A stretch of 64,000 nt of DNA. Source: JANWVO01 sp037446555. GTDB lineage: Bacteria; Acidobacteriota; Terriglobia; Bryobacterales; Bryobacteraceae. The translations under genes were made by a program, and so were the position numbers. Below are positions 29,687-37,423 of the stretch, one piece after another. Position 1 is the stretch's first letter, and each line of letters opens with the position of its first letter. The DNA lies in assembly GCA_037446555.1 (NCBI GenBank), contig JBBIIK010000016.1, forward strand, positions 8,779-72,778. Direction: 5' to 3'. Below the pieces are notes generated by a model. That model saw only the letters and a list, made by a program, of their open reading frames with translations, did not search any database and was not told where the DNA came from.

Positions 29687-30326
29687 TGGACCCTCCTTTC
29701 ATCGTCTTCGCCGCCTCCAGCACCGCCTGGCGGATGCCGACATAGGTTCCGCAGCGGCAGAGGTTGCCGCCGAGGCCGTCCTTCACCTGCTCGTAAGTCG
29801 GATTCGGGTGCGTGTCCAGGAACGCCTTGGCCGCCACCACGAAGCCTGGCGTGCAGTAGCCGCATTGCTGGGCATCGTTGTTCACAAACGCCGCCACGGC
29901 CGGGTGCGGCCGCCCGCCACTGAGGGCAAAGCCCTCGACGGTAGTGATCTGCTTGCCCTGGGCGTCGATGGCTAGGATCGTGCAGGCGTACATCACCTTG
30001 CCGTTGACCAGTACCGAGCACGCGCCGCAGGTTCCTCGGTCGCACACGCGCTTGGCGCCGGTCAGGTCCAGCTTGTTGCGCAGAACGTCGAGCAGCGTCT
30101 CGCGCGGCTCGACGGAGACCTTCATGGGCTTGCCGTTGATGGTCAGCGTCACTGGCACGGCGCCCGGCCCCACCACGCCCGGCGCCGTTTGCGCCCCGGC
30201 GGGCTGCTCCAGCAGCGCCGGAGCCACGGCGCCCGTGACGCCAATGCTTTGCAGAAGTCCGCGGCGCGAGACCCCGCGCCGGTTGTCCTGACTGGATTTG
30301 AGTTCGGTATCTGGGTGTCGACTCAC
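29679..30326 (-). CDS. 2Fe-2S subunit of the molybdenum hydroxylase, Tat-exported
   Basis: A 215-residue subunit with two [2Fe-2S] clusters. The plant-ferredoxin type set is Cys95, Cys100, Cys103 and Cys115 (CDRGTCGACSVLVNGK); the second cluster uses QQCGYCTPGF and GNLCRCGTY. The N-terminal extension carries SRRGLLQSIGVTGAVAPAL, a twin-arginine signal, so the whole complex is probably carried to the periplasm as in PaoABC. GTG 30326 is chosen because it follows GGAGGGAAGGGG; the open frame extends further upstream without a ribosome site. It is the first gene of the operon. Confidence 0.9.
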   Translation of the reverse strand: MSRHPDTELKSSQDNRRGVSRRGLLQSIGVTGAVAPALLEQPAGAQTAPGVVGPGAVPVTLTINGKPMKVSVEPRETLLDVLRNKLDLTGAKRVCDRGTCGACSVLVNGKVMYACTILAIDAQGKQITTVEGFALSGGRPHPAVAAFVNNDAQQCGYCTPGFVVAAKAFLDTHPNPTYEQVKDGLGGNLCRCGTYVGIRQAVLEAAKTMKGGSNA

Positions 30327-30492
30327 GTTGATTCCCCTTCCCTCCCCCGGAAACCCTGGGATGGCGCAGCAGGCTTCCGGGATCTCCCTTAGTCTATACC
30401 ACTGCAAGCTGCACGATGCTCTCGACTTGCGGAGGGTTCGATTAAGAGGTTTTCAGCATGGCGGCACGCACAGGGAATCGCTGCTTCCTGCC

Positions 30493-30729
30493 TCAGAGAG
30501 CGCCGGCCTGTTCCAGCAGCAGATGCACGAGACCGGAGATGGTCTCGGGATCGTCGGGCAGCCGCCAATGCCGGGCGAAGCCGAGACAAAAAGAGCGGAG
30601 CAGGATCAGCCGGTCCGGGAGGTCGCGGCTCATGGCTTCGCGGGCCAGCGGCGCAGCACGCCGCAGGTCCTCCCGCATTTCGGGCGTGAGGAGGGCGCGC
30701 AGTTCATCGAGCGTCTGGGGCGGGCGCAT
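30493..30729 (-). CDS. Small hypothetical protein
   Basis: A 78-residue, probably all-helical soluble protein (MRPPQTLDELRALLTPEMRE start), not recognised. The sequence has Leu/Arg-rich helices and one Cys. An in-frame upstream extension to 30810 exists, but the ATG at 30729 has a GGAAG-like ribosome site and gives the cleaner N-terminus. It lies 166 bases upstream of the molybdenum-hydroxylase operon on the same strand and is divergent from the LD-carboxypeptidase gene. It might be part of the same transcript. Confidence 0.5.
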   Translation of the reverse strand: MRPPQTLDELRALLTPEMREDLRRAAPLAREAMSRDLPDRLILLRSFCLGFARHWRLPDDPETISGLVHLLLEQAGAL

Positions 30730-30812
30730 TGCGTGGCTTCCTTCCGCAGCGTGGCGCCGAACCACGGCCAGCATGACACGCTTGCCCAGCCGCCTGCCGC
30801 TGCGAAACACTT

Positions 30813-31841
30813 ATGCCTATGAAGCGCCGCAGCTTTCTTGCCGCTGCACCGGCGGGTGCGGCCACGGTTCTGCAACCGGCGGGGCTTGTGAAACCGCGCG
30901 CACTGCGCCCCGGCGATACCGTCGGGCTGGTCACGCCTTCCACCTATGTCTCCGATCCGGACCGACTGTGGCTGGCGCAGCAAACCATCGAGGGGCTGGG
31001 GCTGCGGTGCAGGATGGGACGCTCCGTGGGGCGCAGGGAAGGCTATCTCGGGGGCACGATCCGCGAGCGCGTCGAGGATCTGCATGCGATGGTTGCTGAC
31101 CCTGAAGTGAAAGGCGTCTTCTGCATCCGGGGCGGCTACGGCGCGGCGATGCTGCTGGACTCGCTGGACTACGCGCTGATCCGAAAGAACCCGAAGGTCC
31201 TGCTGGGCTACTCCGACATCACGGCGCTGCACCTGGCGGTGCACCGCCTGGCGGGGATGGTGACGTTCCATGGCCCGGTGGTGCTGAGCGGGCTGACGGA
31301 CTGGACACTGGAACATCTCCGCCGGGCTTTGTTTGAAACAAAACCTTTGGGAAAACTCTCCAACCCGCCCGAGCCGCGGCCCATCCGCCCGAGGCATCCA
31401 TGGCGAGCGGTGCGCCCGGGCAGGGCGCGCGGACCTCTGGTGGGCGGCAACCTTACGCTGGTCTCGACGACGCTCGGTACGCCATACGAGATTCAGACCG
31501 AGGGAAGGATTCTGTTCCTCGAGGATGTGGGCGAGGAGCCCTACAGCATCGACCGGATGCTGACGCACCTGCGCCTGGCAGGCAAGTTCCGCGCCATCCG
31601 CGGGCTCGTCTGGGGCGAGTGTGCGGCGTGCCGCCCGCGCGAGTTCCAGCCGGGGTTCGAGTCGACCTTTTCGACCGGGGAGGTGGTGCAGAACATCCTC
31701 GGATCGCTGGACGTGCCTGTGTTGACCGGGCTGGTGATCGGCCACACGGACGATCAACTGACCCTGCCGCTGGGCGTCGAGGCGGAGCTCGACGCCGAAG
31801 CGGGAACGCTGACCATTCTGGAGTCCGCCCTGGTGGAGTGA
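30813..31841 (+). CDS. LD-carboxypeptidase (peptidase S66, LdcA-like)
   Basis: A 342-residue S66 peptidase. The family removes the terminal D-Ala from murein tetrapeptides during wall recycling. The N-terminus MPMKRRSFLAAAPAGAATVL is a Tat-like signal, unlike cytoplasmic E. coli LdcA. The catalytic set is visible: the nucleophile Ser134 in LGYSDITALH, the Glu in FLEDVGEEPYSIDRML and the His in VIGHTDDQLTLP. The alternative start at 30819 removes two residues. It is followed 5 bases later by the alpha/beta hydrolase gene. Some exported S66 proteins cleave other peptides, such as microcin C; that cannot be excluded. Confidence 0.9.
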   Translation: MPMKRRSFLAAAPAGAATVLQPAGLVKPRALRPGDTVGLVTPSTYVSDPDRLWLAQQTIEGLGLRCRMGRSVGRREGYLGGTIRERVEDLHAMVADPEVKGVFCIRGGYGAAMLLDSLDYALIRKNPKVLLGYSDITALHLAVHRLAGMVTFHGPVVLSGLTDWTLEHLRRALFETKPLGKLSNPPEPRPIRPRHPWRAVRPGRARGPLVGGNLTLVSTTLGTPYEIQTEGRILFLEDVGEEPYSIDRMLTHLRLAGKFRAIRGLVWGECAACRPREFQPGFESTFSTGEVVQNILGSLDVPVLTGLVIGHTDDQLTLPLGVEAELDAEAGTLTILESALVE

Positions 31842-31846
31842 CACTC

Positions 31847-32671
31847 ATGCGATACGTTCTGTTTTTTCTTCTCTTGCCCGCATTGGCGGCGCAGAGCCCG
31901 CGCACGGAACTGTTGTGGCCGGAGGGTGCGCCCGGCGCCGTCGGCAACGAGGACGCGGACAAGCCCTCTCTGACCCACTATCCGGCAGTGCAGCCCAACG
32001 GCGCCGCTGTGCTCGTCTGTCCGGGCGGTGGCTATGTGAACCTCGCTATGGACCATGAAGGGCGCCAGGTTGCCGAATGGTTCAACTCGCTCGGCATCAC
32101 CGCCTTCGTGCTGAAGTACCGGCTGGCGCCGCGCTACCGGCACCCGGCGATGATCGAGGACGCGCGCCGCGCCATGCGCATGATCCGGTCGCGCGCGAAG
32201 GAGTTCGGCGTCGATCCGGCGCGCATCGGCGTGATGGGCTTCAGCGCGGGCGGGCATCTGGCCTCGACGCTGTCGAACCTTTTCCAGGAAGGCGAACGGC
32301 CGGACTTCGCCATCCTTTGCTATCCGGTGATCAGTTTTACCACCCGCTACACGCACAGCGGCTCCATGCGGGCGCTGCTGGGGGATCCGCCCGATCCGGC
32401 GCTGGTATGGGAGCTTTCCAACGAGCTGCGCGTGTCTTCTCAGACCCCGCCGACGTTCCTGTTCCACACAAACGCCGATACGGGCGTGCCGCCGGAGAAC
32501 AGCATTCTCTATTACCTCGCTCTGCGGCGCGCCGGCGTCCCGGCCGAACTGCACATTTACCAGGAAGGGCGCCATGGCGTGGGGCTGGCGCCGAAGGACC
32601 CGGTGCTGTCGACATGGCCGGCGCGCCTGAAGGACTGGCTCGCCGTGCGCGGCATCATTCCGGCGCAGTAA
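31847..32671 (+). CDS. Exported alpha/beta hydrolase, esterase/acetylxylan-esterase-like
   Basis: A 274-residue secreted hydrolase with a signal peptide (MRYVLFFLLLPALAAQ). The fold is of the carboxylesterase/BD-FAE type: AAVLVCPGGGYVNLAMDHEG supplies the oxyanion-hole HGGG-like region, GVMGFSAGGHLAST the nucleophile Ser133, and FHTNADTGVPPENS and EGRHGVGLAP the acid and His positions. Relatives deacetylate xylan or act on sugar esters; the substrate is not determinable. It lies 5 bases after the S66 gene and 34 bases before the next start, so the three are probably one transcript. Confidence 0.87.
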   Translation: MRYVLFFLLLPALAAQSPRTELLWPEGAPGAVGNEDADKPSLTHYPAVQPNGAAVLVCPGGGYVNLAMDHEGRQVAEWFNSLGITAFVLKYRLAPRYRHPAMIEDARRAMRMIRSRAKEFGVDPARIGVMGFSAGGHLASTLSNLFQEGERPDFAILCYPVISFTTRYTHSGSMRALLGDPPDPALVWELSNELRVSSQTPPTFLFHTNADTGVPPENSILYYLALRRAGVPAELHIYQEGRHGVGLAPKDPVLSTWPARLKDWLAVRGIIPAQ

Positions 32672-32705
32672 CCGCACAGCGATGGGCGGCGTCTCACCAG
32701 CGGCG

Positions 32706-33725
32706 ATGAATGGCCGCGCCGCGCTCCTGATCCTTGTGCTGGCGCCGCTTTCCGCGCAGCAGCAGCCCGAGCCTCCACCTGACCCCGGCAGGCCAGTGCT
32801 CCGCCGTGGCGGCGCAGCGCAGAAACGGGAACCCGTGGCCGCGCCCGAGGACCGCCGCCCCGCGCAGGGTCCCTATCGCGAAGCAGTGATCGATGAGGAG
32901 GGCCGCACCGAGAAGGTGCTGGCGGGCGAGGAGTCCGCCGGGCCTGAAGATCTGCTGATACGGGCGCACGAAGCTGCCGCCGAATTCAACGAGAAGCTGC
33001 CGAGCTTCATCTGTGATCAGTTCGTCAGCCGCTACGAGAGCAAGACGCTTCAGCCCAAGTGGAAGCTGCAGGACCGGGTGCAACTCGAACTCGCCTACAC
33101 GAAGGGCAAGGAGGAGTACCGCAACATCCGGATCAACGGCAGGCCGCTGAAGAAGGGGAGCCCGGAGGATTCGGGCTCGTGGTCCACTGGAGACTTCGGC
33201 TCAACGCTGGCGAGCATTTTCGCCTCAACGCGCCCCGGGGATTTCCGGCTGCGGGGCGATTCCGATGCTGCAGGCTTGAAGGCCAAAGTCTTCGATTTTT
33301 CCGTGCCGAAAGAGCGGTCGCAATGGACCATCCGCTACGGCTACGCGGTAAAGCCGGCGCATGAGGGCGCGCTGTGGATCGATCCGGAGTCGGCGCGCGT
33401 GCTGCGGATCGAGATGAGTTCGCGGCGCCTGCCCACGAACTACGAGATCGACAAGGTGGAAATGACGGTCGACTACGGCTGGGTGGACATCTCCGGAACG
33501 CGCTACCTCCTCCCCGTGCGGAGCGAGAATCTGGCATGCTACCGCGGCACGTTCACCTGCACGCGGAACGAGATCGAGTTCAAGAACTACCGCAAGTTCC
33601 AGGTGGAGTCGCAGGTGCTCCAGGTGGAGAGCGAGATCACGTTCCCCGAGGCGGAGGACGACAAACCGAAACCGAAGACCGTGCCGCCGTCGATCACGCC
33701 GGAGCCGCCGAAGAAAAAGCGCTGA
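32706..33725 (+). CDS. Secreted protein of unknown function, acidobacterial-type family
   Basis: A protein of about 339 residues with a signal peptide (MNGRAALLILVLAPLSAQ), a Pro/Arg-rich low-complexity segment, then a beta-rich domain (residues about 90-310) with LPSFICDQFVSRYESK, YRNIRINGRPLK and STGDFGSTLASIF. I recall similar text in many secreted proteins of Solibacter-type genomes, but no function is known to me. The tail is Lys/Pro-rich and ends PEPPKKKR. The upstream start at 32682 adds eight residues before the signal peptide and is less likely. It has the same orientation as the hydrolase; the SAM-I riboswitch lies just downstream. Confidence 0.75.
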   Translation: MNGRAALLILVLAPLSAQQQPEPPPDPGRPVLRRGGAAQKREPVAAPEDRRPAQGPYREAVIDEEGRTEKVLAGEESAGPEDLLIRAHEAAAEFNEKLPSFICDQFVSRYESKTLQPKWKLQDRVQLELAYTKGKEEYRNIRINGRPLKKGSPEDSGSWSTGDFGSTLASIFASTRPGDFRLRGDSDAAGLKAKVFDFSVPKERSQWTIRYGYAVKPAHEGALWIDPESARVLRIEMSSRRLPTNYEIDKVEMTVDYGWVDISGTRYLLPVRSENLACYRGTFTCTRNEIEFKNYRKFQVESQVLQVESEITFPEAEDDKPKPKTVPPSITPEPPKKKR

Positions 33726-33821
33726 AGAGCGGGATTCCCGGCGGCCCGAAATTTCTTCTCGAAATGTGGAAACCGCGCGGCCCCGGCGCGCGCTTTCTGG
33801 ATTGAAGCGCAAGCTTCAAAA

Positions 33822-33921
33822 CACATCGAGAGTGGCGCGAGGGAACTGACCCGCTGACCGCCCGGCAACCTGGCTTCAGCCGCCAAGGTGCCAAAGTCAG
33901 CCCGGCAACGGGAACGATGTG
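33822..33921 (+). ncRNA. SAM-I (S-box) riboswitch aptamer
   Basis: The four-helix SAM-I architecture is complete. P1 pairs CACATCG (33822-33828) with CGATGTG (33915-33921). P2 pairs GGCG (33834-33837) with CGCC (33859-33862), with the kink-turn text GAGGGA and a CTGA-type loop. P3 lies between CGGCAACC and CCAAGGTGCCAAA (conserved J3/4 and SAM-contact text). P4 is CCCG-GCAA-CGGG (33901-33912). The pseudoknot is intact: CTGAC in the P2 loop (33846-33850) pairs with GTCAG (33896-33900), a covarying change from the usual CTGG/CCAG. The motif binds S-adenosylmethionine and normally controls methionine or SAM genes. Here the next gene, 82 bases on, is a MoxR-like ATPase. Confidence 0.93.
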
Positions 33922-34004
33922 GCGCGAACCGGCGCAATCAAGGCTGCCCGCCGCATTATCCCTCTCCCTGCAGGATCCTTCGCGCCCGAAGGAGCGTGAA
34001 GGAT
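33921..34004 (+). promoter_or_regulatory. Likely riboswitch expression platform with alternative hairpins over the ribosome site
   Basis: CCTTCG (33977-33982) pairs with CGAAGG (33987-33992), burying the start of the GAAGGAG ribosome site. A competing pairing joins ATCCTTC (33975-33981) to GAAGGAT (33998-34004), covering the start codon. GGCGCGAA (33921-33928), directly after P1, is perfectly complementary to TTCGCGCC (33979-33986), which would break both. No T-run is present, so translational rather than transcriptional control is favoured. The direction of control cannot be decided by eye. Confidence 0.6.
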
Positions 34005-35532
34005 GAGCCAACCGACTGCACAAGCACCTGCGAAGACAGCAAAGCCCCCGCGGAAAGCGCCGAAGAACGCCGCTGCTGCCGCACAGCCGCCCGCCCCCGC
34101 CACCGAGGCGCCTGAACCGGAACTGGGAGAAGTCCTGCCTGCGCTGGGCCTGTATGGCCTGGCCGGAGTGGAGCCGGTGATCCTGGCGTCGCTGGTGACC
34201 GAGGACCCGCTGCTGTTGATCGGGCCGTACGGCACGGGCAAGTCGATGCTGCTGGAGCGGCTGGCCGAGGCGCTGGGGCGTTGTTACCGCCACTACAATG
34301 CCAGCCTGATCTGTTTTGACGATCTGATCGGCTTTCCTGTGCCCGACAAGGAAACGACGGAGCTCAAATATCTGCAAACTCCGGCCACCATCTGGGAGGC
34401 GGAGGCAGTCTTCTTCGACGAGGTTTCCCGCTGCAAGCCGGACGTGCAGAACAAGCTGTTCTGCATCATTCACGAGCGCAAGGTGCAGGGGATGGCGCTG
34501 AACAGGCTGCGCTACCGCTGGTCGGCGATGAACCCGCCCTCGCAGCCTGGCGGCGGGGAGGATTACCGCGGGTCAGAGCCGCTGGATGCCGCGCTGGCAG
34601 ACCGCTACGCCTTCCTGGTGGAGATCCCGGACTGGTTCGCCCTGGATGCGTCGGCCCAGAAGCAGCTGCTGGAGTGCGGCGATCAGCCGCCCGCCCCTGA
34701 CGCGCCCGATCATCTGAGGAGCGTGGTGAAGGAGGCGCGCTTGGTCTGGAACCGGCTGGCGGGGCAGCTCAAGCCGCTGCTGTCGGAATATCTGCGCTAT
34801 CTGATGGTGCTGTTGCGCGAGGCGGGAGTCGCGCTGAGCGGGCGCCGGCTGGTGATGATGATGCGGAACATTCCCGCCGTGCACGCGGTGCGCCTGGTGC
34901 TGGGCAACGGCACCGCGGGGCTGGAGGAATCCGTCCGGTTGGCGGTGCGGTTTCCCTGTCCGGGCTTGGCCGAGGGCAAGGTGCTGGATCAGGCCAAGAT
35001 CAGCGCAGCCCACCGGGAAGCCTGGCGGGGGGCGAGCACAGGAAGCGCCGAAGAGCTGATCCGGATCTTCTCGCTCCGAAGCCCCGTGGAGCGGGCTGTG
35101 GTCGCGGCACACTCGGAGAAGCTGGACCGGATGCAGCGTTCCATCATTGTGGCCGACTGCATGCAGTTCATGCCGCTCGGAGCGCGCCACGCCCTATCGT
35201 TCCACCTGGTGGAAAGCGGGCAGGCCGCCGAACTTGTGGGCGCAGTGGCCGAGCAGGTCGCGGAAGACTATGCGCTCGCGGCGATTCCTTCCCGGGGCTC
35301 TTTTTCGATCTACGACGACCAGCGCGCGGGCGAGGAAGTGCTGCGAAAACTCGAGACCCTCGATTCGGACACTCCGTCGGCGCTGGCGCTGCAGCAGCTG
35401 CTCGCGGCCCTCTTTGCGCGCGGCAGGATCGGGCAGCCGTCAGAGGTGGACACGATCTGCGCGGACTGGACGTCCACGCTGGACAGGATTGCCCGTCTGA
35501 AGCAGCGCCCGCTTGCGAAGGCGCAGGGCTAG
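34003..35532 (+). CDS. MoxR-like AAA+ ATPase
   Basis: A 509-residue AAA+ ATPase, longer than a typical MoxR (about 330). Residues 1-45 are a Pro/Ala/Lys-rich disordered leader. The ATPase core follows: Walker A GPYGTGKS (74-81), Walker B AVFFDE (to 140), sensor 1 in RWSAMNPPSQP, and an arginine-finger candidate at Arg201 (DAALADRYAFL). A helical C-terminal extension of about 250 residues is of unknown role. MoxR ATPases usually act as chaperones with a vWA partner, and a vWA gene is in the same operon (36509). ATG 34003 is preceded by GAAGGAG. The gene lies directly under a SAM-I riboswitch, which is not a known context for this family. Confidence 0.87.
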   Translation: MSQPTAQAPAKTAKPPRKAPKNAAAAAQPPAPATEAPEPELGEVLPALGLYGLAGVEPVILASLVTEDPLLLIGPYGTGKSMLLERLAEALGRCYRHYNASLICFDDLIGFPVPDKETTELKYLQTPATIWEAEAVFFDEVSRCKPDVQNKLFCIIHERKVQGMALNRLRYRWSAMNPPSQPGGGEDYRGSEPLDAALADRYAFLVEIPDWFALDASAQKQLLECGDQPPAPDAPDHLRSVVKEARLVWNRLAGQLKPLLSEYLRYLMVLLREAGVALSGRRLVMMMRNIPAVHAVRLVLGNGTAGLEESVRLAVRFPCPGLAEGKVLDQAKISAAHREAWRGASTGSAEELIRIFSLRSPVERAVVAAHSEKLDRMQRSIIVADCMQFMPLGARHALSFHLVESGQAAELVGAVAEQVAEDYALAAIPSRGSFSIYDDQRAGEEVLRKLETLDSDTPSALALQQLLAALFARGRIGQPSEVDTICADWTSTLDRIARLKQRPLAKAQG

Positions 35533-35545
35533 AGGGGAGGAAGGC

Positions 35546-35950
35546 ATGCGAATCCCGAAACGGGTGTATTGCCTGACGCTGGTCGGACAGCCGCTGGTGC
35601 GCCGATTCATCCTGAAGGCGCCCCATTTGTGGCCCGTCGGGGCCTCGCCCATCACCATGATCAGCAAGCTGGACGGCAAGCAGTGGCAGGGGTCGGCCGA
35701 TGCGGCCGCGGAGGAGCTGGTCAAGCGGATTGAAGCCAAAGCGGCCGAGCTGGACTGGCCGCCCCTGGCCATCTGGACCACGAGCGGCGCCGTGCATGAC
35801 CCGGTGACCGACGACCCGCTCACCTGGTGCGTGGCGACGAGCAAGCGCGTGGGCTCGATGGTGCTGTTGCACAAGCCGCCCAATGTGGAATGGCTCCGTC
35901 TGAACGAAGACCTTGTGTTGAATTTTCCGTTGCGGAGGGTCTGCGGATGA
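35546..35950 (+). CDS. Unknown protein in the MoxR/vWA operon
   Basis: A 134-residue protein that I do not recognise. It begins MRIPKRVYCLTLVGQPLVRR, has a central helix (ADAAAEELVKRIEAKAAEL) and a strand-rich end (TWCVATSKRVGSMVLLHKPP). No signal or membrane segment. GGGGAGGAAGG directly precedes ATG 35546, and the stop overlaps the metallopeptidase start by 4 bases (ATGA), so it is firmly embedded in the operon. A substrate adaptor or structural partner for the ATPase or protease is possible but only a guess. Confidence 0.78.
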   Translation: MRIPKRVYCLTLVGQPLVRRFILKAPHLWPVGASPITMISKLDGKQWQGSADAAAEELVKRIEAKAAELDWPPLAIWTTSGAVHDPVTDDPLTWCVATSKRVGSMVLLHKPPNVEWLRLNEDLVLNFPLRRVCG

Positions 35951-36522
35951 TCCATCTCGAAAAGATTTTTGATGCCTTCCCAGCGCGCAGCTACGAAATC
36001 AGCGGAATCATGCGGCTCCTGGAGATTGCGGAATCGAGGGCGGTTCCTACAGCCTGCATCCAATCCCAGCTGTCGCCGCGGATCCTCGTCAATCCCGATT
36101 TTGTGAAGAAATACGCGCCGACGCCGGAACGACAGGTGGCGCTGCTGTTGCACGAGAGCCTGCATCTGCTACTGGGCCACCAGAGCAGGCCCATCAGCCG
36201 GCTGGAGAACTTCATCTTCGACGCGGTGATCAACTCGATGATCACCCGTTCCACGGCGAGCCCCGCATACTGGTCGCTGTTTACGAGCGTCTATTCCGAC
36301 CGCCGTTTCCCGGAATGCCTGCTGCGGCCGCCCTCCAACTACTTGCCGAAGGCCCCGGTCACACCGCCGCCAGCGATCCGCGGTCCGGAATTCACCGCAA
36401 TTCGCGCAGCCTATCGGAACCTGTACAGCGAAATCGGCAGTGCCTATTCGGATTTGCGCAGGGCTTTGCTGGACTATGCCAAGAACCATCCCGGGTTCCT
36501 GGGGGGGAGTGCAAGACCCTGA
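35947..36522 (+). CDS. Putative metallopeptidase-domain protein (DUF2201 N-terminal type)
   Basis: A 191-residue protein carrying HESLHLLLGH at residues 69-78, a zinc-protease HExxH motif with a further His five residues later. The layout resembles the N-terminal metallopeptidase domain of DUF2201/vWA-like proteins, in which a vWA domain normally follows in the same chain. Here the frame ends at 36522, just after a run of seven G (36501-36507), while the vWA domain continues in the next frame. Skipping one G would join them into a single 485-residue protein. It is therefore either a true two-gene arrangement, a frameshift product or a sequencing error. Confidence 0.75.
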   Translation: MIHLEKIFDAFPARSYEISGIMRLLEIAESRAVPTACIQSQLSPRILVNPDFVKKYAPTPERQVALLLHESLHLLLGHQSRPISRLENFIFDAVINSMITRSTASPAYWSLFTSVYSDRRFPECLLRPPSNYLPKAPVTPPPAIRGPEFTAIRAAYRNLYSEIGSAYSDLRRALLDYAKNHPGFLGGSARP

Positions 36523-37405
36523 GGCCTCGCAGGGCGGCGGCGCCGAGTCAGACCAGTCCGGTGAAACGGTCGGAGTGAGCGAAGCGGTCGTGCCAATGGA
36601 CCGGGAGGAGGGCGAGGCGCGCGAGACCTCGATCGACGACGTGACGCTGCTCGGCAGCCATCCGGTCCCGCTTTGGGACTACATGAAGCTGAGTGGAGAA
36701 CTGCAACTGGCGGCATTCCGGTTCTGGCGCGTGCTCGGGCACGCCCCTCACTCCCGGTGCGGGATCAGCGACAGCCATTACAGGGTCTCTGTGGAATTGC
36801 CGGGCATGACCCAGAACGAGAACACGAGGAAACTGGTTCAGCTGATTACGAAGGTGGCCAAGTTCGGGATCCTGGAGGCAGCCCGGAAACACGATCTCGG
36901 AAAGCGGCCCATGCAGTCTGTCCTGCCGGCGCTGGACCGGCGCAGCAACGTGCTCCGATTCCTGGGTCTGGATCCGCTGCTGTACTTGCGGGAAACTCCG
37001 GTGCCGGATAAGCAGGGAATCGAGCCCGTGCACGTATATGTGGACGTCAGCGGAAGCATCTTCCTGTATGTCCCCAGTCTCTACCGGGCGGTGCTGAGCT
37101 GCGCCAACCTCGTGCATCCGCGCTTGCATCTCTTCTCCACCAGTGTTTCCTCGGTATCGCTGGAGGACATGGTCCGCGGCCGCGTGGAAACGACGGGTGG
37201 AACGGACATCGGGTGCGTGCTGCGGCATATGCATCGCTGGAATGTCCGGCGGGCGGTGATCCTGACCGACGGATACGTGGGCAAGCCAGAAGCGGAGTTA
37301 TCCGAATTTCTCAAGCAGCGCCTCTTCGGCGTCGCGCTGACCCCGGATGGGTCGACCTGCGATGTGGAGGGATTCGCGCGATTCGTCACGCGCCTGGTGT
37401 TGTGA
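36509..37405 (+). CDS. vWA-domain protein (DUF2201 C-terminal type)
   Basis: About 298 residues if begun at GTG 36509, which overlaps the preceding gene by 14 bases; another in-frame start, ATG 36596, would remove the linker. Residues 1-45 are a Gly/Ser/Glu-rich linker. The vWA domain has the MIDAS motif HVYVDVSGSIFLYVPS (Asp179), the threonine position in TTGGTDIG, and VILTDGYVGK. vWA domains bind partners through the metal site and are the classical partner of MoxR ATPases. The start is uncertain because the gene may really be the second half of the metallopeptidase gene. Confidence 0.78.
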   Translation: MQDPEASQGGGAESDQSGETVGVSEAVVPMDREEGEARETSIDDVTLLGSHPVPLWDYMKLSGELQLAAFRFWRVLGHAPHSRCGISDSHYRVSVELPGMTQNENTRKLVQLITKVAKFGILEAARKHDLGKRPMQSVLPALDRRSNVLRFLGLDPLLYLRETPVPDKQGIEPVHVYVDVSGSIFLYVPSLYRAVLSCANLVHPRLHLFSTSVSSVSLEDMVRGRVETTGGTDIGCVLRHMHRWNVRRAVILTDGYVGKPEAELSEFLKQRLFGVALTPDGSTCDVEGFARFVTRLVL

Positions 37406-37423
37406 GGCGCGAAACAGCGGGCC

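Noticed and set aside
27719..29923. Long plus-strand open frame opposite the molybdopterin subunit
   Set aside because: His/Val/Arg-rich shadow translation with no family signature.
33804..33817. Hairpin GAAGC-GCAA-GCTTC just upstream of the riboswitch
   Set aside because: Only 5 base pairs and no T-run on the plus strand; too weak to call a terminator.
33726..34002. Possible short methionine-related gene between riboswitch and ATPase
   Set aside because: No open frame with a start and ribosome site is present in the 82 bases; the ATPase is the first gene after the aptamer.
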